NCBI RefSeq assembly: GCF_001908185.1
Contig: NZ_LGHM01000121.1
Span: forward strand, 1 to 55,841
From: Bradyrhizobium sp. AS23.2
GTDB taxonomy: Bacteria; Pseudomonadota; Alphaproteobacteria; Rhizobiales; Xanthobacteraceae
DNA length: 55,841 bases
Direction of reading: 5' to 3'
The notes under the pieces were generated by a model, which did no database searches, was not told the DNA's origin, and saw only the letters and a list, made by a program, of their open reading frames with translations. Of the stretch, positions 25,668 to 35,280 are shown one piece after another; the first letter of the stretch is position 1, and each line of letters opens with the position of its first letter. The position numbers and the translations under genes are program-made.

Positions 25668-25723
25668 GACGGTCTCCGATTGTCCCCACGGGGATAGAAC
25701 TCCGGAGACCCTGCGCTATTCTT

Positions 25724-26564
25724 TCAAGACTTTGTGAGATCGGCCTCGATCAGCGCGCGCAACTCCGCCGTCACCTGCGGCCTTTGGCCGAACCACAATT
25801 CGAAGCCGCGCACCGCCTGATGCAGGAGCATGCCGAGCCCGTCGGCGGTCTTCAACCCGCGCGCTTGTGCAGCCGCCAGCAGCGGCGTCACCAGCGGGAC
25901 ATAGACGAGATCGGCGACGACGGCCTGTTGCGGCAGGCGCGCCACGTCAACTTCGAGTGAAGGCTGGCCGTGCATGCCGAGCGATGTCGTGTTCACGAGA
26001 AGTCTTGCGTCGGGCAGCACATCGTTGACCGCATCCCATCCGATCGGGTGCACGTTTGGGCCGAATTGCCTCGCGAGCACCTCCGCGCGCGCGAGCGTGC
26101 GGTTGGCAAGATGGATACGACCAATGCCGCGTTCGAGCAGGCCGAACACGACCGCGCGCGAGGAGCCGCCGGCGCCCAGCACCAGCGCCTCGCCGGCCTT
26201 GTCCCAGCCAGGCGCGCTGGCATCGAGATTGCCGATGAAACCTTCGACGTCGGTATTGGTCGAACGCAGCTCGCCATCCTCGAACCACAGCGTATTGGCG
26301 GCGCCCACGGCTTTTGCGCGCGCATCCGGCGTCGACAGCGCCAGCACGCCCTCCTTGTGCGGGATGGTGACGTTGGCGCCGACGAAGCCGCGCAGCGACA
26401 GCCGCAGCACGAAATCACGCAGGTCATCCGGCGGAACCGCCTCGATGACATAGCCCCCCCTCGATACCGAGCGTGCGCAGCCAGTAATGATGGATCAGTG
26501 GTGAGCGCGAATGCGCGGCCGGCCATCCGATCAGACAGGCTGCGGGAGTTTTGGGCGCGGTCAT
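25724..26564 (-). pseudogene. aroE: shikimate dehydrogenase, frameshifted in a C7 tract
   Basis: ATG 26564, with GAGGGAA upstream, begins MTAPKTPAACLIGWPAAHSRSPL, the AroE start with the shikimate-binding serines. The frame runs into the tract ccccccc at 26454-26460 (minus GGGGGGG) and shifts. Removing one base gives LGIEGGYVIEAVPPDDLRDF and continues in the second frame (GANVTIPHKEGV with catalytic Lys, TNTDVEGF, VLGAGGSSRAV Rossmann motif, NTTSLGM) to the stop at 25724. Corrected length is 279 residues, normal for AroE. Either a sequencing or assembly error or a genuine loss; the enzyme makes shikimate and is usually essential without aromatic amino acids. Confidence 0.88.
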
Positions 26565-26616
26565 CTTTCCCTCGGGTCGTATTCGAGGCGATCCATTTCG
26601 CGTCCCGTGGGCGCTG

Positions 26617-27261
26617 TCAAGCGCGCGGACGCCGCGTCGCCGCAGCCACGGTCGCGGCCAACGCCAGCGCAGCGCCTGCGGCGAACCAGATCGCGGCAAG
26701 GTTGATCCGGACATAGGCCAGCGCGCCGGCCGCCGAGCCCGCAACGAGCGCAGCCCACAACAGCAGATTCGGCGCCCAGCTCCAGCGCGGCCCGCCGCTC
26801 AGGCTGACGGCGAGGAGCTGGCCGACCTTGACCAGCGCGCCGGTGACATAGGTGAGGCCGAGGCCCGCGCCGCCCTCGATCCGGAACACGGCATTCTCCA
26901 GGCCCATCGCGAGCACGATTCCCGCGATCGCGAGGTTCGACAGGCCGTACGCGTGGCAAAGCGCGGCAGCAGCGAGCAGCATGGCCTCGATGAGCAGCAG
27001 CCAGGGTTGCCGCTCGGTGCCGCCGCCGAGCACCACGATGCTACCAGCCGCAGCACCCGCCACGAACAGCGCGATCAGGCCGAACGCGCCGGCGGCCTGC
27101 CACCACTGGGCTTCGGCGAGGCTCACGCCGAGCCGCGTGGAGTTGCCGCTCATGAACGAGACGAACAGGCCGCCGAGATGCAGAAATCCGATGCCGTCGA
27201 CATAGCCCGCAAGCATGCTGAGCGCGCAGGCCAGCGCAATATTGCGACCCGAATTGAGCAT
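26617..27261 (-). CDS. DUF1275 (YoaK-like) membrane protein
   Basis: The 214-residue protein has about six membrane helices. Family features are AGYVDGIGFLHLGGLFVSFMSGNSTRLG near the N-terminus, AMGLENAVFR and GLTYVTGALVKVGQLLA. Role unknown; the family is widespread in inner membranes. Start chosen at ATG 27261 (MLNSGRNIALACALSMLAGY), the family-like start; a longer start at 27300 is possible. It lies 52 bp upstream of aroE on the same strand. Confidence 0.85.
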   Translation of the reverse strand: MLNSGRNIALACALSMLAGYVDGIGFLHLGGLFVSFMSGNSTRLGVSLAEAQWWQAAGAFGLIALFVAGAAAGSIVVLGGGTERQPWLLLIEAMLLAAAALCHAYGLSNLAIAGIVLAMGLENAVFRIEGGAGLGLTYVTGALVKVGQLLAVSLSGGPRWSWAPNLLLWAALVAGSAAGALAYVRINLAAIWFAAGAALALAATVAAATRRPRA

Positions 27262-27327
27262 TCCAAAACACCACCGCCGTGACGCAGCAGTGTCGATCAA
27301 ATCGGCGACATTGAGAAGTGCGCGTTG

Positions 27328-29082
27328 CTAGCTCGTGGCTGCGTCACCGGTCGCAGGCTGCGCCACGCCGGCCTTGATGTCGGCGACCGCGCGCGCGATG
27401 GTCTCGCGATATCGGGCGCGTGACCGGCTCACACCATGGGTCAATAGCGCGCGTCGGACCACGGGCGACGCCCCGGTGATGAACAGGCGGATGCCCTGGC
27501 GCTGCGCCTTGGCGGCGACGCGACCGATCACGTTCGCCGCGGTCGAATCCAGGAACGGCACCGCGGCGAAATCGACCACGAAGGCCTTGCGCTCGTCGGC
27601 GACGCCATCGAGCACGCCTCCGATCGCGGACGCTGCGCCGAAGAAGAACGCGCCGGTGATGCGATAGACCAGCACATCGCGATCGAGCGCAAGGGCGGGA
27701 TCGTAGGGAACACGCTCGCCATTGCCGTCATCAGGACGATCGGCCGCCACCAGCGGCGAGCGCGCCTCGATGCCCGTCATCTCCGCCATGCGGTGAATGA
27801 ACAGCACCGCGCCGAGCGCGAAGCCGACCAGAATGCCTTCGGTCAGGTCTCGGAAGATCGTGAGCAGGAAGGTCGAGAGCAGGACGACAGCATCGCCCCA
27901 GGAGGACCGCAGCAGCGTGGCGAATTCGTGCTTCTCAGCCATGGTCCAGGCCACCACGACGAGCACGGAGGCCAGCGCGGCGAGCGGGATGTAGCTCGCG
28001 AGCGGTGCCGCGATCAGCATGAACAGCAGCAGGAAGACCGAATGCAGCATGCCCGCGAGCGGCCCTCGCGCGCCGGCGCGGATGTTGGTGGCGGTGCGCG
28101 CGATCAGGCCCGTGACACAGATGCCGCCAAACAGCGCCGCGCCGATATTGGCCGCTCCTTGCGCGACCAGCTCGCAATTGGAGCGGTGACGGCGTCCGGT
28201 CATGCCGTCGGCCACCACCGCCGACAGCAGCGATTCGATCGCGGCCAGCAGCGCGAATGCGATCGCATCCGGCAGCACCGCTGTTGCCTTCGCAAGCGAG
28301 AACGCCGGCAATGCCGGCGACGGCAATTCGCGCGGAATTCCGCCGAAGCGCGAACCGATGGTCTCAATCGGCAGCGACAGCACGGCACTCGCGACCGCCG
28401 CGAGCACGACCGCGATCAGGATGCCGGGCCAGGACGGCCGCCAGCGCCGCAGGCCGGCGATGACGGCAATGCTGACGACCGCGACGGCAACCGCGGACGG
28501 GTTGATGGTATGCAGGCCGCCGGCGAGCGCGACGAGCTTCGGAACGAACTCGCTGGGCTCCTTCGCGACAAGCGTGATCCCGCCGAGATCGCGAAGCTGG
28601 CTCGCGAAGATGATCACGGCGATGCCCGCGGTGAAGCCGACGGTGACCGGATAGGGAATGAACTTGATGTAGGTGCCGACGCGCAACAGGCCCGCGGCGA
28701 TCAGGATCACGCCCGCCATCATGGTGGCGAGGATGACGCCGTCGACGCCGTGCCGCTCCGCGGTCACCGCGACCAGCACGATGAAGGCGCCCGCGGGTCC
28801 GCCGATCTGGAACCGGCTGCCGCCGAGCAGCGACACGATGAAGCCGCCGACGACCGCGGTGTAGAGGCCCCGATCCGGCGTCACGCCCGAGGCGATGGCG
28901 ATCGCCATCGACAGCGGCAGCGCGACGATCGCGACGGTGAGGCCGGCGAACACGTCGGCGCGAAAATCGGCGACGCCATAACCTTCGCGCCAGACGGTGA
29001 CGAGCTTTGGCAGGTAGAGTTCGACAAAGGTCGGCCGACGGAGCTGATGCAGCCCGCCTACGTGATCGCTAGTGATGCTCAT
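27328..29082 (-). CDS. SulP family anion transporter with STAS domain
   Basis: The protein of about 584 residues has the SulP core: LPKLVTVWREGYGVADFRADVFAGLTVAIVALPLSMAIAIASG, IGGPAGAFIVL, a run of membrane helices to about residue 420, and a C-terminal STAS domain (VDFAAVPFLDSTAANVI). It transports sulfate, bicarbonate or another anion through the inner membrane. Start at ATG 29082 (MSITSDH) or three codons earlier. It lies 95 bp downstream of the small XRE regulator on the same strand, which may control it. Confidence 0.9.
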   Translation of the reverse strand: MSITSDHVGGLHQLRRPTFVELYLPKLVTVWREGYGVADFRADVFAGLTVAIVALPLSMAIAIASGVTPDRGLYTAVVGGFIVSLLGGSRFQIGGPAGAFIVLVAVTAERHGVDGVILATMMAGVILIAAGLLRVGTYIKFIPYPVTVGFTAGIAVIIFASQLRDLGGITLVAKEPSEFVPKLVALAGGLHTINPSAVAVAVVSIAVIAGLRRWRPSWPGILIAVVLAAVASAVLSLPIETIGSRFGGIPRELPSPALPAFSLAKATAVLPDAIAFALLAAIESLLSAVVADGMTGRRHRSNCELVAQGAANIGAALFGGICVTGLIARTATNIRAGARGPLAGMLHSVFLLLFMLIAAPLASYIPLAALASVLVVVAWTMAEKHEFATLLRSSWGDAVVLLSTFLLTIFRDLTEGILVGFALGAVLFIHRMAEMTGIEARSPLVAADRPDDGNGERVPYDPALALDRDVLVYRITGAFFFGAASAIGGVLDGVADERKAFVVDFAAVPFLDSTAANVIGRVAAKAQRQGIRLFITGASPVVRRALLTHGVSRSRARYRETIARAVADIKAGVAQPATGDAATS

Positions 29083-29176
29083 GCCCCACAATGCTCCAAT
29101 GCATCGTACGGCCCTTGCTTCCGCGTGCGCGACGATGTCCTAGGTCATCCTGATCCCGAGCACGATCAACGCGCGA

Positions 29177-29449
29177 TCATGCTCCTACGCGGCGCGGCGG
29201 CCCCGGCTCCCTCAGGCGAACGCCACGCCCGCCGCTGTCGCTGCGCGCCTGCTCGCCGATCAGCTCAACGCCGGCCCGGTCGAACGCCTCGACCACCTTG
29301 ATCAAGGTCTCGACCACGCCGCGAACATTGCCGGTGCTGGCTTCCATCCGCTGGATGGTCGGCAGCGAAACGCCGGCGAGCTCGGCCAGGGTTTTCTGGT
29401 CAATGCCGAGCAGCGCCCGAGCTGCCCGCATCTGGAATGACGTGATCAC
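29177..29449 (-). CDS. small XRE-family DNA-binding regulator
   Basis: The 90-residue protein has a Cro/CI helix-turn-helix (MRAARALLGIDQKTLAELAGVSLPTIQRME) followed by a helical stretch (ETLIKVVEAFDRAGVELIGEQ) and a basic tail. The start is GTG at 29449, with GAGG upstream. A perfect palindrome at 29496-29518 just upstream is a good candidate for its own operator. The SulP gene follows on the same strand. Confidence 0.85.
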   Translation of the reverse strand: MITSFQMRAARALLGIDQKTLAELAGVSLPTIQRMEASTGNVRGVVETLIKVVEAFDRAGVELIGEQARSDSGGRGVRLREPGPPRRVGA

Positions 29450-29495
29450 CTTGGCCTCACGTATCAGAGCTTATAAGTGATATTTGGTACATATA

Positions 29496-29518
29496 CAATG
29501 ATGCAAAATACATCATTG
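29496..29518. promoter_or_regulatory. palindromic operator candidate upstream of the XRE gene
   Basis: CAATGATG-caaaata-CATCATTG is a perfect 8-bp inverted repeat with a 7-nt spacer, 47 bp upstream of the GTG start. On the minus strand a possible -35 (TTGCAT) overlaps the distal arm, with TATCAC about 18 nt later. The position suggests autoregulation. Confidence 0.6.
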
Positions 29519-29551
29519 TTTAGCGAACGCAAGAGGACTCTCGCCAACTCC

Positions 29552-29671
29552 GTCATTGCGAGGAGCCAACGGGTCCGCGCGAAGCGCGGCCCGATGACAG
29601 GCTCCGCGACGAAGCAATCCAGCCCGCCTCCTCGGAGACAGTCTGGATTGCTTCGCTGCGCTCGCAATGAC
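29552..29671. repeat. dispersed palindromic repeat (family C: GTCATTGCGAG type)
   Basis: It opens gtcattgcgagg and closes ctcgcaatgac, with inner gaagcaatccag/ctggattgcttc. Related copy at 42747-42825. Followed by a short ctctccccgc-type repeat at about 29696-29730. Confidence 0.8.
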
Positions 29672-29760
29672 GATGGTGAGAGGCGCTGCCTTGCTTCTCC
29701 CTCTCTCCGCAAGGGCGGGGAGAGGGAGAGAACGGTGCGTGCCTTACCGCGCGAAACCGA

Positions 29761-31809
29761 TCACGCCGCGTGCTGATGTGCGGCAATAATCTGGTCGGCG
29801 GCGCGTCCGGTCACTTCGGCCATGTGATCGAACTGACGAGTGAAGCTGCCGGCGCCGGCAGTGGCCGAGCGCAACTCGACGATCAGTTCGCCGATCTCGG
29901 CTTCCGGCATCATGGCGCGGACGCAATCCCAGCCGCTCCAACCGTCGCGGGTGTCGAAGCCGAGGATCTGGCCGCGCCGCGCCGACAGGATCGCGTTGAT
30001 CTTGGCGGTGGCATCGGTCGGACAGACGATCTCGACCACGTGGATCGGCTCCAGCAGCACCGGCTGGCATTGCGGCAGGCCTTCGTTGAGCCCGACCCGC
30101 GCCGCCGTGCGGAACGCGAGATCGGAGGAGTCGACGCTGTGATAGGAGCCGTCGGTCAGCGTCACCTGCACGTCGGTGACGGGGAAGCCGAGCGGACCGC
30201 GCGTCAAGCCGTCGACGACGCCTTCCTCCACCGCCGGGATGTAGTTGCGGGGCACCGCACCGCCGACCACCTTCTCGGTGAACTTGAAGCCGTCGCCGCG
30301 CGGCAGCGGCTTGATGTCGAGCACGACGTCGCCGAACTGGCCGTGGCCGCCGGACTGTTTCTTGTGGCGGCCGCGCTGGGTGATCGGCTTGCGGATCGTC
30401 TCCTGATAGCCGATCGCGGGCGGATGCGACGAGATCTTCACGCCGAAGCGGTCGCGCAGCCGCTCGACCTCGACGCGCAAATGCATCTCGCCCTGGCCCC
30501 ACAATACGGTGTCGTGGGTCTGGGGGTTCTGCACGATCACGAGCGAGGGATCCTCCTCGTGGAGACGCGCCAGCGCCTGGCCGAGCTTGACGTCGTCCTT
30601 GCGGTCGTTGGCCGCAATCGAGGCCGCGAGCACCGGCGGGCTCGGCTCGACATTGATCAGCGCGGCGGGCTGGGTCTTGCCGTTCGAGACCGTGTCGCCG
30701 GTCTTGATCGGGTCGAGCTTGCCGAGCGCCACCGTGTCGCCGGCTTCGGCCGAGGTACGCTTGCTGTCTTGCGCGCCGTTGACGGCGAGGATGCCGGAGA
30801 CGCGGCTGGTCCCGCCGGAGGAGGATTGCAGCGCCGCGCCGTCGTCGAGATGGCCGGTGAGCAGCCGTGTCAGCGACAGTTTTCCGCCGTGCTGCGAATG
30901 CAGCGTCTTGAAGACGTAGCCGAGCGCATCGTTGCTTTCGGGAACGCCGAGACGCTTGGCGGTTTCGGCGATACCAGGCGCTTCGTGGCGCAGCGCCTTC
31001 ATCAAGCGTAGCACGCCGTTTTCGCGCGCGGCTGAACCGAGCAGCACGGGACAGATCAGCCCTTCGCGCAGTTCACGGGCGAGATCGTCGAACACGGCAT
31101 CGCGCGGCGGCTGGATGTCCTCCAGCAACTGCTCCATCAGCGCGTCGTCGTGATCGGCAAGCTTCTCCAGCATCGAGAAGCGGGCCTCCTTCTCGCGATC
31201 GAGATTGCCGCCATCGAGCGCGACGACCTCGGACGCCTTGTGCTCGCGATAGACGAACGCGCGCTCCAGCGCGAGATCGACGAAGCCCTCGATTAGCTCG
31301 TCTTTCCAGATCGGGATCTGGCGCAGCACCAGCGGTACGCGCGAGGCGGGCTGGAGCGTTGCGAGCGTCTCGCGGATGCGCTTGTTGGCGCGGTCGATCT
31401 TGTTGAGGAACAGGAAACGCGGGATCTTCATCTCTTCCAGCTCGCGCAGGATGATCTGAAGCTGCGGCAGCTTCTTCTCGTCGGCCTCGCAAACCACGAC
31501 GGCGGCATCGACCGCGGGCAGCGCGGCGCGCATGTCGTGGGCAAACTCGACGGAACCGGGACAATCCAGGAAGGTGTAGCTGTCGCCCATGAAACTCGTG
31601 GTGGCGGCAGTCAGGCCAACGGTCATCTTGTGAAGACGGGCCTCGGCACTGGCGTCGCCGACGGAAGTTCCGGCATCGACGCTGCCGGCGCGCGGGATTG
31701 CGCCCGTTCGCGCCAGTATTGCTTCGAGAAGTGTGGTTTTACCGCTTTGGAAAGGGCCCACCAGCGCAATGCACCGTGGACCTCGGGGACTTCTGACGTC
31801 TTGTCCCAT
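29761..31809 (-). CDS. elongation factor G-like GTPase (EF-G paralog)
   Basis: The 682-residue protein has the EF-G domain order. G1 is VGPFQSGKTT (residues 16-25) rather than the canonical AHIDAGKTT, G3 is DCPGSVEF and G4 is NKID. Domains II-V follow, including HLRVEVERLRDRFGV and GHGQFGDVVLDIKP, and GLPQCQPVLLEPIHVVEIVCP near domain V. It is a FusA2-type paralog, not the main translocase; such proteins may act in ribosome recycling or be inactive in elongation. ATG 31809 has AGGAGG 8 nt upstream. Confidence 0.85.
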   Translation of the reverse strand: MGQDVRSPRGPRCIALVGPFQSGKTTLLEAILARTGAIPRAGSVDAGTSVGDASAEARLHKMTVGLTAATTSFMGDSYTFLDCPGSVEFAHDMRAALPAVDAAVVVCEADEKKLPQLQIILRELEEMKIPRFLFLNKIDRANKRIRETLATLQPASRVPLVLRQIPIWKDELIEGFVDLALERAFVYREHKASEVVALDGGNLDREKEARFSMLEKLADHDDALMEQLLEDIQPPRDAVFDDLARELREGLICPVLLGSAARENGVLRLMKALRHEAPGIAETAKRLGVPESNDALGYVFKTLHSQHGGKLSLTRLLTGHLDDGAALQSSSGGTSRVSGILAVNGAQDSKRTSAEAGDTVALGKLDPIKTGDTVSNGKTQPAALINVEPSPPVLAASIAANDRKDDVKLGQALARLHEEDPSLVIVQNPQTHDTVLWGQGEMHLRVEVERLRDRFGVKISSHPPAIGYQETIRKPITQRGRHKKQSGGHGQFGDVVLDIKPLPRGDGFKFTEKVVGGAVPRNYIPAVEEGVVDGLTRGPLGFPVTDVQVTLTDGSYHSVDSSDLAFRTAARVGLNEGLPQCQPVLLEPIHVVEIVCPTDATAKINAILSARRGQILGFDTRDGWSGWDCVRAMMPEAEIGELIVELRSATAGAGSFTRQFDHMAEVTGRAADQIIAAHQHAA

Positions 31810-31938
31810 TCGCCGCCTCCTTGGTGTGGAGCTCGGCCCGTGATTGGGTCGGCAAGCGCGGATGCTCTGCCCGTCCCCGAGGTTTGGCAAGCAGCAAACG
31901 TCGCTGCGGTGCGTCGTCAGTTGGATTAGGTCTTGCTC

Positions 31939-32421
31939 TTAGCGGCCGGGGCGGAGTTCCAGATCCGCGAGGCCGGCGGCGACGTTGAGACCGACCTGGC
32001 CCTGCACGCTGAGCGGCTGGAGCGCGATCGAATTGTTGGAGCCGCCGACCAGCACGTTGCCACCTAAGCCGACACCAACCGAGGCGCTGCCCTGTGCGCC
32101 CGCGTAATTGCCCGAGAGGTCGCCGGGCCCGAGCCGTTCGACCGGCGCGAACACGCCCCACGCCAAAGCCGTCTCCTGCGTGATGCCGATGTCGAGACCG
32201 ACCTTGCGGATCGTCGCGACATAACGGTCTTCCGGCAAACCCTCGGCGCGCAGCACACAACCGAGATTGGTCACCGATCCCACCACGAAGCCGACGCTGG
32301 CGCCGCCGCGGCATTCGAGTACGCCGACCCGCACCATCCGCTGCTGCTGCGCTCCGCTGTTCACGACGGAGGCAACGAGGCTCGCAGCGGCAAGCCCGGC
32401 GAGGAGGAGTGAGCGGCGCAT
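31939..32421 (-). CDS. DUF992 exported protein
   Basis: The 160-residue protein has a signal peptide (MRRSLLLAGLAAASLVASVVNSGAQ) and the DUF992 pattern: VRVGVLECRGGASVGFVVGSV, the second cysteine in NLGCVLRAEG, DIGITQETALAWGVFAP, and NNSIALQPLSVQGQVGLNVAAGLADLEL at the end. The two cysteines may form a disulfide. Periplasmic, function unknown. ATG 32421 starts the signal peptide. Confidence 0.85.
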   Translation of the reverse strand: MRRSLLLAGLAAASLVASVVNSGAQQQRMVRVGVLECRGGASVGFVVGSVTNLGCVLRAEGLPEDRYVATIRKVGLDIGITQETALAWGVFAPVERLGPGDLSGNYAGAQGSASVGVGLGGNVLVGGSNNSIALQPLSVQGQVGLNVAAGLADLELRPGR

Positions 32422-32532
32422 GAAATGTCTCCGGCTAAGAATGTGATGCGAGCAGAGAGGGCGCCCCGCGAGCGAAGCGCGATGCTCTATGCCACAAGAG
32501 TTCCGAGCGTGCCAGATTGCGCGCGGCAAATA

Positions 32533-32560
32533 AAAGGCCCGCTTGGAAAGCGGGCCTTTT
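32533..32560. terminator. bidirectional intrinsic terminator
   Basis: The perfect hairpin aaaaggcccgctt ggaa agcgggcctttt lies 22 bp past the aminotransferase stop codon. Confidence 0.9.
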
Positions 32561-32581
32561 CGATGTCGTGTTACGGCAAGC

Positions 32582-33784
32582 TCAGCGCAGATTGCCGCAG
32601 AAGCGCTGGATGCGCTTGCAGGCGTCTTCGAGGTCCGAGGTCTTGGTCGCGTAGGAGATACGGAATGCCGGGCCGAGGCCGAAGGCCGAACCCTGCACCA
32701 CGGCGACGCCTTCGGTCTCAAGCAGCTCGGTCACGAACTGCTCGTCGTTCGAGATCACGTTCCCCGACGGCGCTTTCTTGCCGATCGTGCCGGCGCATGA
32801 CGGATAGACGTAGAACGCACCCTCGGGGCGCGGGCACTCGATGCCATTGGCCTGGTTGAGCATGGAGACGGCGAGGTCGCGGCGCTCCTTGAACACCTTG
32901 TTGTTGGCGGGGATGAAGTCCTGCGGACCGTTGAGCGCCTCCACCGAGGCCCACTGCGCGATCGAGCACGGGTTCGAGGTCGACTGCGACTGGATCGTCG
33001 CCATCGCCTTGATGAGCTGCGCCGGACCGCCGGCATAGCCGATGCGCCAGCCGGTCATGCAATAGGCCTTCGACACGCCGTTCACCGTGAGCGTGCGGTC
33101 GTAGAGGCTGGGCTCGACCTGCGCGACCGTGCTGAACTGGAAGTCGTCATAGACGAGGTGCTCGTACATGTCGTCGGTCATCACCCACACATGCGGATGC
33201 TTGACCAGCACATCGGTGAGCGCCTTCAGCTCGGCCTTGGTGTAGGCCGCGCCGGTCGGGTTCGACGGCGAGCACAGGATCACCCATTTGGTCTTCGGCG
33301 TGATCGCGCGTTCGAGCGCCTCGGCCTGGAGCTTGAATCCGGTCGCGGCGGTGCAGACCACCGGCACCGGCTCGCCGCCGGCGAGCGCCACCATCTCGGG
33401 ATAGCTGACCCAGTAGGGCGCGGGGATGATCACCTCGTCGCCCGGATTGATGGTCGCCATCAGCGCGTTGTAAAGCACCTGCTTGCCGCCGGTGCCGACG
33501 ATGATCTGGTTCGGCTTGTAGGCGATGCCGTTCTCACGCTGAAACTTCGCGATGATCGCGTCCTTCAGCTCGGGAATGCCGTCGACGGCGGTGTACTTGG
33601 TCTTGCCGGCTTCGATGGCACGGATCGCCGCCAGCTTGATGTTGGCGGGCGTGTCGAAGTCGGGCTCGCCGGCGCCGAGGCCGATGACGTTGCGGCCCGC
33701 CGCTTTCAGCGCGCGTGCTTTATCCGTGACCGCGATGGTCGCGGACGGCTTCACACGGTCGAGCGCAGCGGCAAGGAAGGACAT
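32582..33784 (-). CDS. aspartate aminotransferase (class I pyridoxal-phosphate)
   Basis: The 400-residue protein is the common alphaproteobacterial type: LKAAGRNVIGLGAGEPDFDTP, SPSNPTG, PLP lysine in VNGVSKAYCMTGWRIGY, and the arginine near the end (AFRISYAT). It interconverts aspartate and oxaloacetate with glutamate/2-oxoglutarate. AGGAG directly abuts a first ATG at 33790, so the second ATG at 33784 (6 nt spacing) is the better start. Confidence 0.92.
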   Translation of the reverse strand: MSFLAAALDRVKPSATIAVTDKARALKAAGRNVIGLGAGEPDFDTPANIKLAAIRAIEAGKTKYTAVDGIPELKDAIIAKFQRENGIAYKPNQIIVGTGGKQVLYNALMATINPGDEVIIPAPYWVSYPEMVALAGGEPVPVVCTAATGFKLQAEALERAITPKTKWVILCSPSNPTGAAYTKAELKALTDVLVKHPHVWVMTDDMYEHLVYDDFQFSTVAQVEPSLYDRTLTVNGVSKAYCMTGWRIGYAGGPAQLIKAMATIQSQSTSNPCSIAQWASVEALNGPQDFIPANNKVFKERRDLAVSMLNQANGIECPRPEGAFYVYPSCAGTIGKKAPSGNVISNDEQFVTELLETEGVAVVQGSAFGLGPAFRISYATKTSDLEDACKRIQRFCGNLR

Positions 33785-34485
33785 CGTCATCTCCTGACAA
33801 GCGTCGTGAACCCTTTGGCCTCACGACTCTGATTGTGGGAATGGAAACACCCTAAAACGTGTGCCGCTGCACCGCAAGAAACTTCGGCCCAGTCCCGACA
33901 AAGTTTACGGATTTCGAGCGTTCCGAGGCGCGATGTCCCGCAATATTCCGCAACTTTGCCGTCCAAATCCCTCATATCCGGCAAGGCCTGTCCTCGGAGC
34001 AATTTTGCGTTGCGTGTCACCGTGAAACCAGAACGTCGTCATGCTCGGGCTTGCCGTCTTCGCTGAAGCTTCGCCGGCCCAACACCCGGTAGCCCGGCGA
34101 AGCCTTGGCGGAGCCGGGTCCCGGGCATCCACGTTCTTTGTACCGCGTGGCAAGGCGTGGATGGCCGGGACATAGGCGAGCGGAAGCGACGCCGTCCTTC
34201 GGACGGCTAAGCCCGGCCATGACCATGCGGACGCTTCAACGCCGGGACCCGCTTGCTTTGTCCGTTCACAAATACGCGGCGCGATGCATCCGCATGTTGA
34301 CGCAAGCGTGATCTGATCTGCATCGTCGCGCGAAAATGATCTTCCGCAGCGCTGCAGTGCGGTAGGGTTTTCGAGTTTTTCTATGGGCCAGCCCTTGCGG
34401 CGGATTCGCATCGGCATCATTGTTTAGCCGCGCTGCGGGACAGCAACCGCAGCGCTTTCCCGTCCATTGGAATCGAACTCCCGGA
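33785..34485. repeat. 700-bp intergenic region with palindromic repeat
   Basis: No convincing gene; short frames here lack ribosome sites. Bases 34030-34220 hold a repeat with gtcatgctcgggcttgcc ... aagcccggccatgac and inner copies of cccggcgaagc and ggcatccacg/gcgtggatgg. The left part (33830-33990) and right part (34290-34450) look like ordinary unique DNA, presumably holding the aminotransferase and GST promoters. Confidence 0.5.
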
Positions 34486-35136
34486 ATGTACAAGCTCTAT
34501 TCGATGCAACGATCGGGCAACAGCTACAAGGTCCGCCTTGCGCTTGCGCTGCTGAACGTTCCCTACGAAGCGGTCGAGGTGGACATTCTGCGCGGCGAGA
34601 GCCGCACGCCGGACTTTCTGACCAGAAACCCGTCGGGCCAGGTGCCGCTGCTCGAGGTCGGCGGGGACCGCTATCTCGCGGAGTCCAATGCCATCCTCTG
34701 GTACGTCGCCGTCGGCACGCCGCTGGCGCCGGAGAGCCGCATCGATCGCGCTGAGGCGCTGCAATGGATGTTCTTCGAGCAGCACGCGCTCGAGCCGAAC
34801 ATCGGCGCCGCCTATTTCTGGCTGTCGCTGGTCAAGGGCGGTCGCGACCTGCAAACCCACGCGCTCGAGGACTGGATGGAGCGCGGCTATGGCGCGCTCC
34901 AGGTGATGGAGAACCACCTCAAGACCAACGCCTACTTCGCCGCCCGCCAGCTCACCGTCGCCGACATCGCACTCTACGGCTACACCCATCTCGCCGACCG
35001 CTGCGACTTCGACCTCTCGACCTTCCCGGCGATCCGGGACTGGCTGAAGCGCGTGGAAGCCGCGCCCGGCTTCGTGGCGATGGACTGGCGGCCGGCCGAC
35101 ATCGACGATCCCGCCAGCATCGCCGCCGGCGCCTGA
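34486..35136 (+). CDS. glutathione S-transferase family protein
   Basis: The 216-residue protein has a thioredoxin-like domain (MYKLYSMQRSGNSYKVRLAL, with S13/N14 in the active-site region; SGQVPLLEVGG; YLAESNAILWYVA) and a helical C-terminal domain (AARQLTVADIALYGYTH). ATG 34486 with GGA upstream fits the family. It is a different subgroup from the GST at 16892. Substrate unknown. Confidence 0.88.
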   Translation: MYKLYSMQRSGNSYKVRLALALLNVPYEAVEVDILRGESRTPDFLTRNPSGQVPLLEVGGDRYLAESNAILWYVAVGTPLAPESRIDRAEALQWMFFEQHALEPNIGAAYFWLSLVKGGRDLQTHALEDWMERGYGALQVMENHLKTNAYFAARQLTVADIALYGYTHLADRCDFDLSTFPAIRDWLKRVEAAPGFVAMDWRPADIDDPASIAAGA

Positions 35137-35280
35137 TAGCCGTCGAATAGCGGGTATAACGGTAGTCCTTGCCGCAATCTTGCCATATTTTGGGTGATAG
35201 CCGCCCCAATGTTGCCGGTTGAAATGGTGAAATTCCTGGGCGTCGCGGGTGATTCGCTCGCACGTTGAAGGATTTAGACC

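Noticed and set aside
33787..34420. Short minus-strand frames between the aminotransferase and the GST
   Set aside because: They overlap a palindromic repeat, lack ribosome sites and have no recognisable product.
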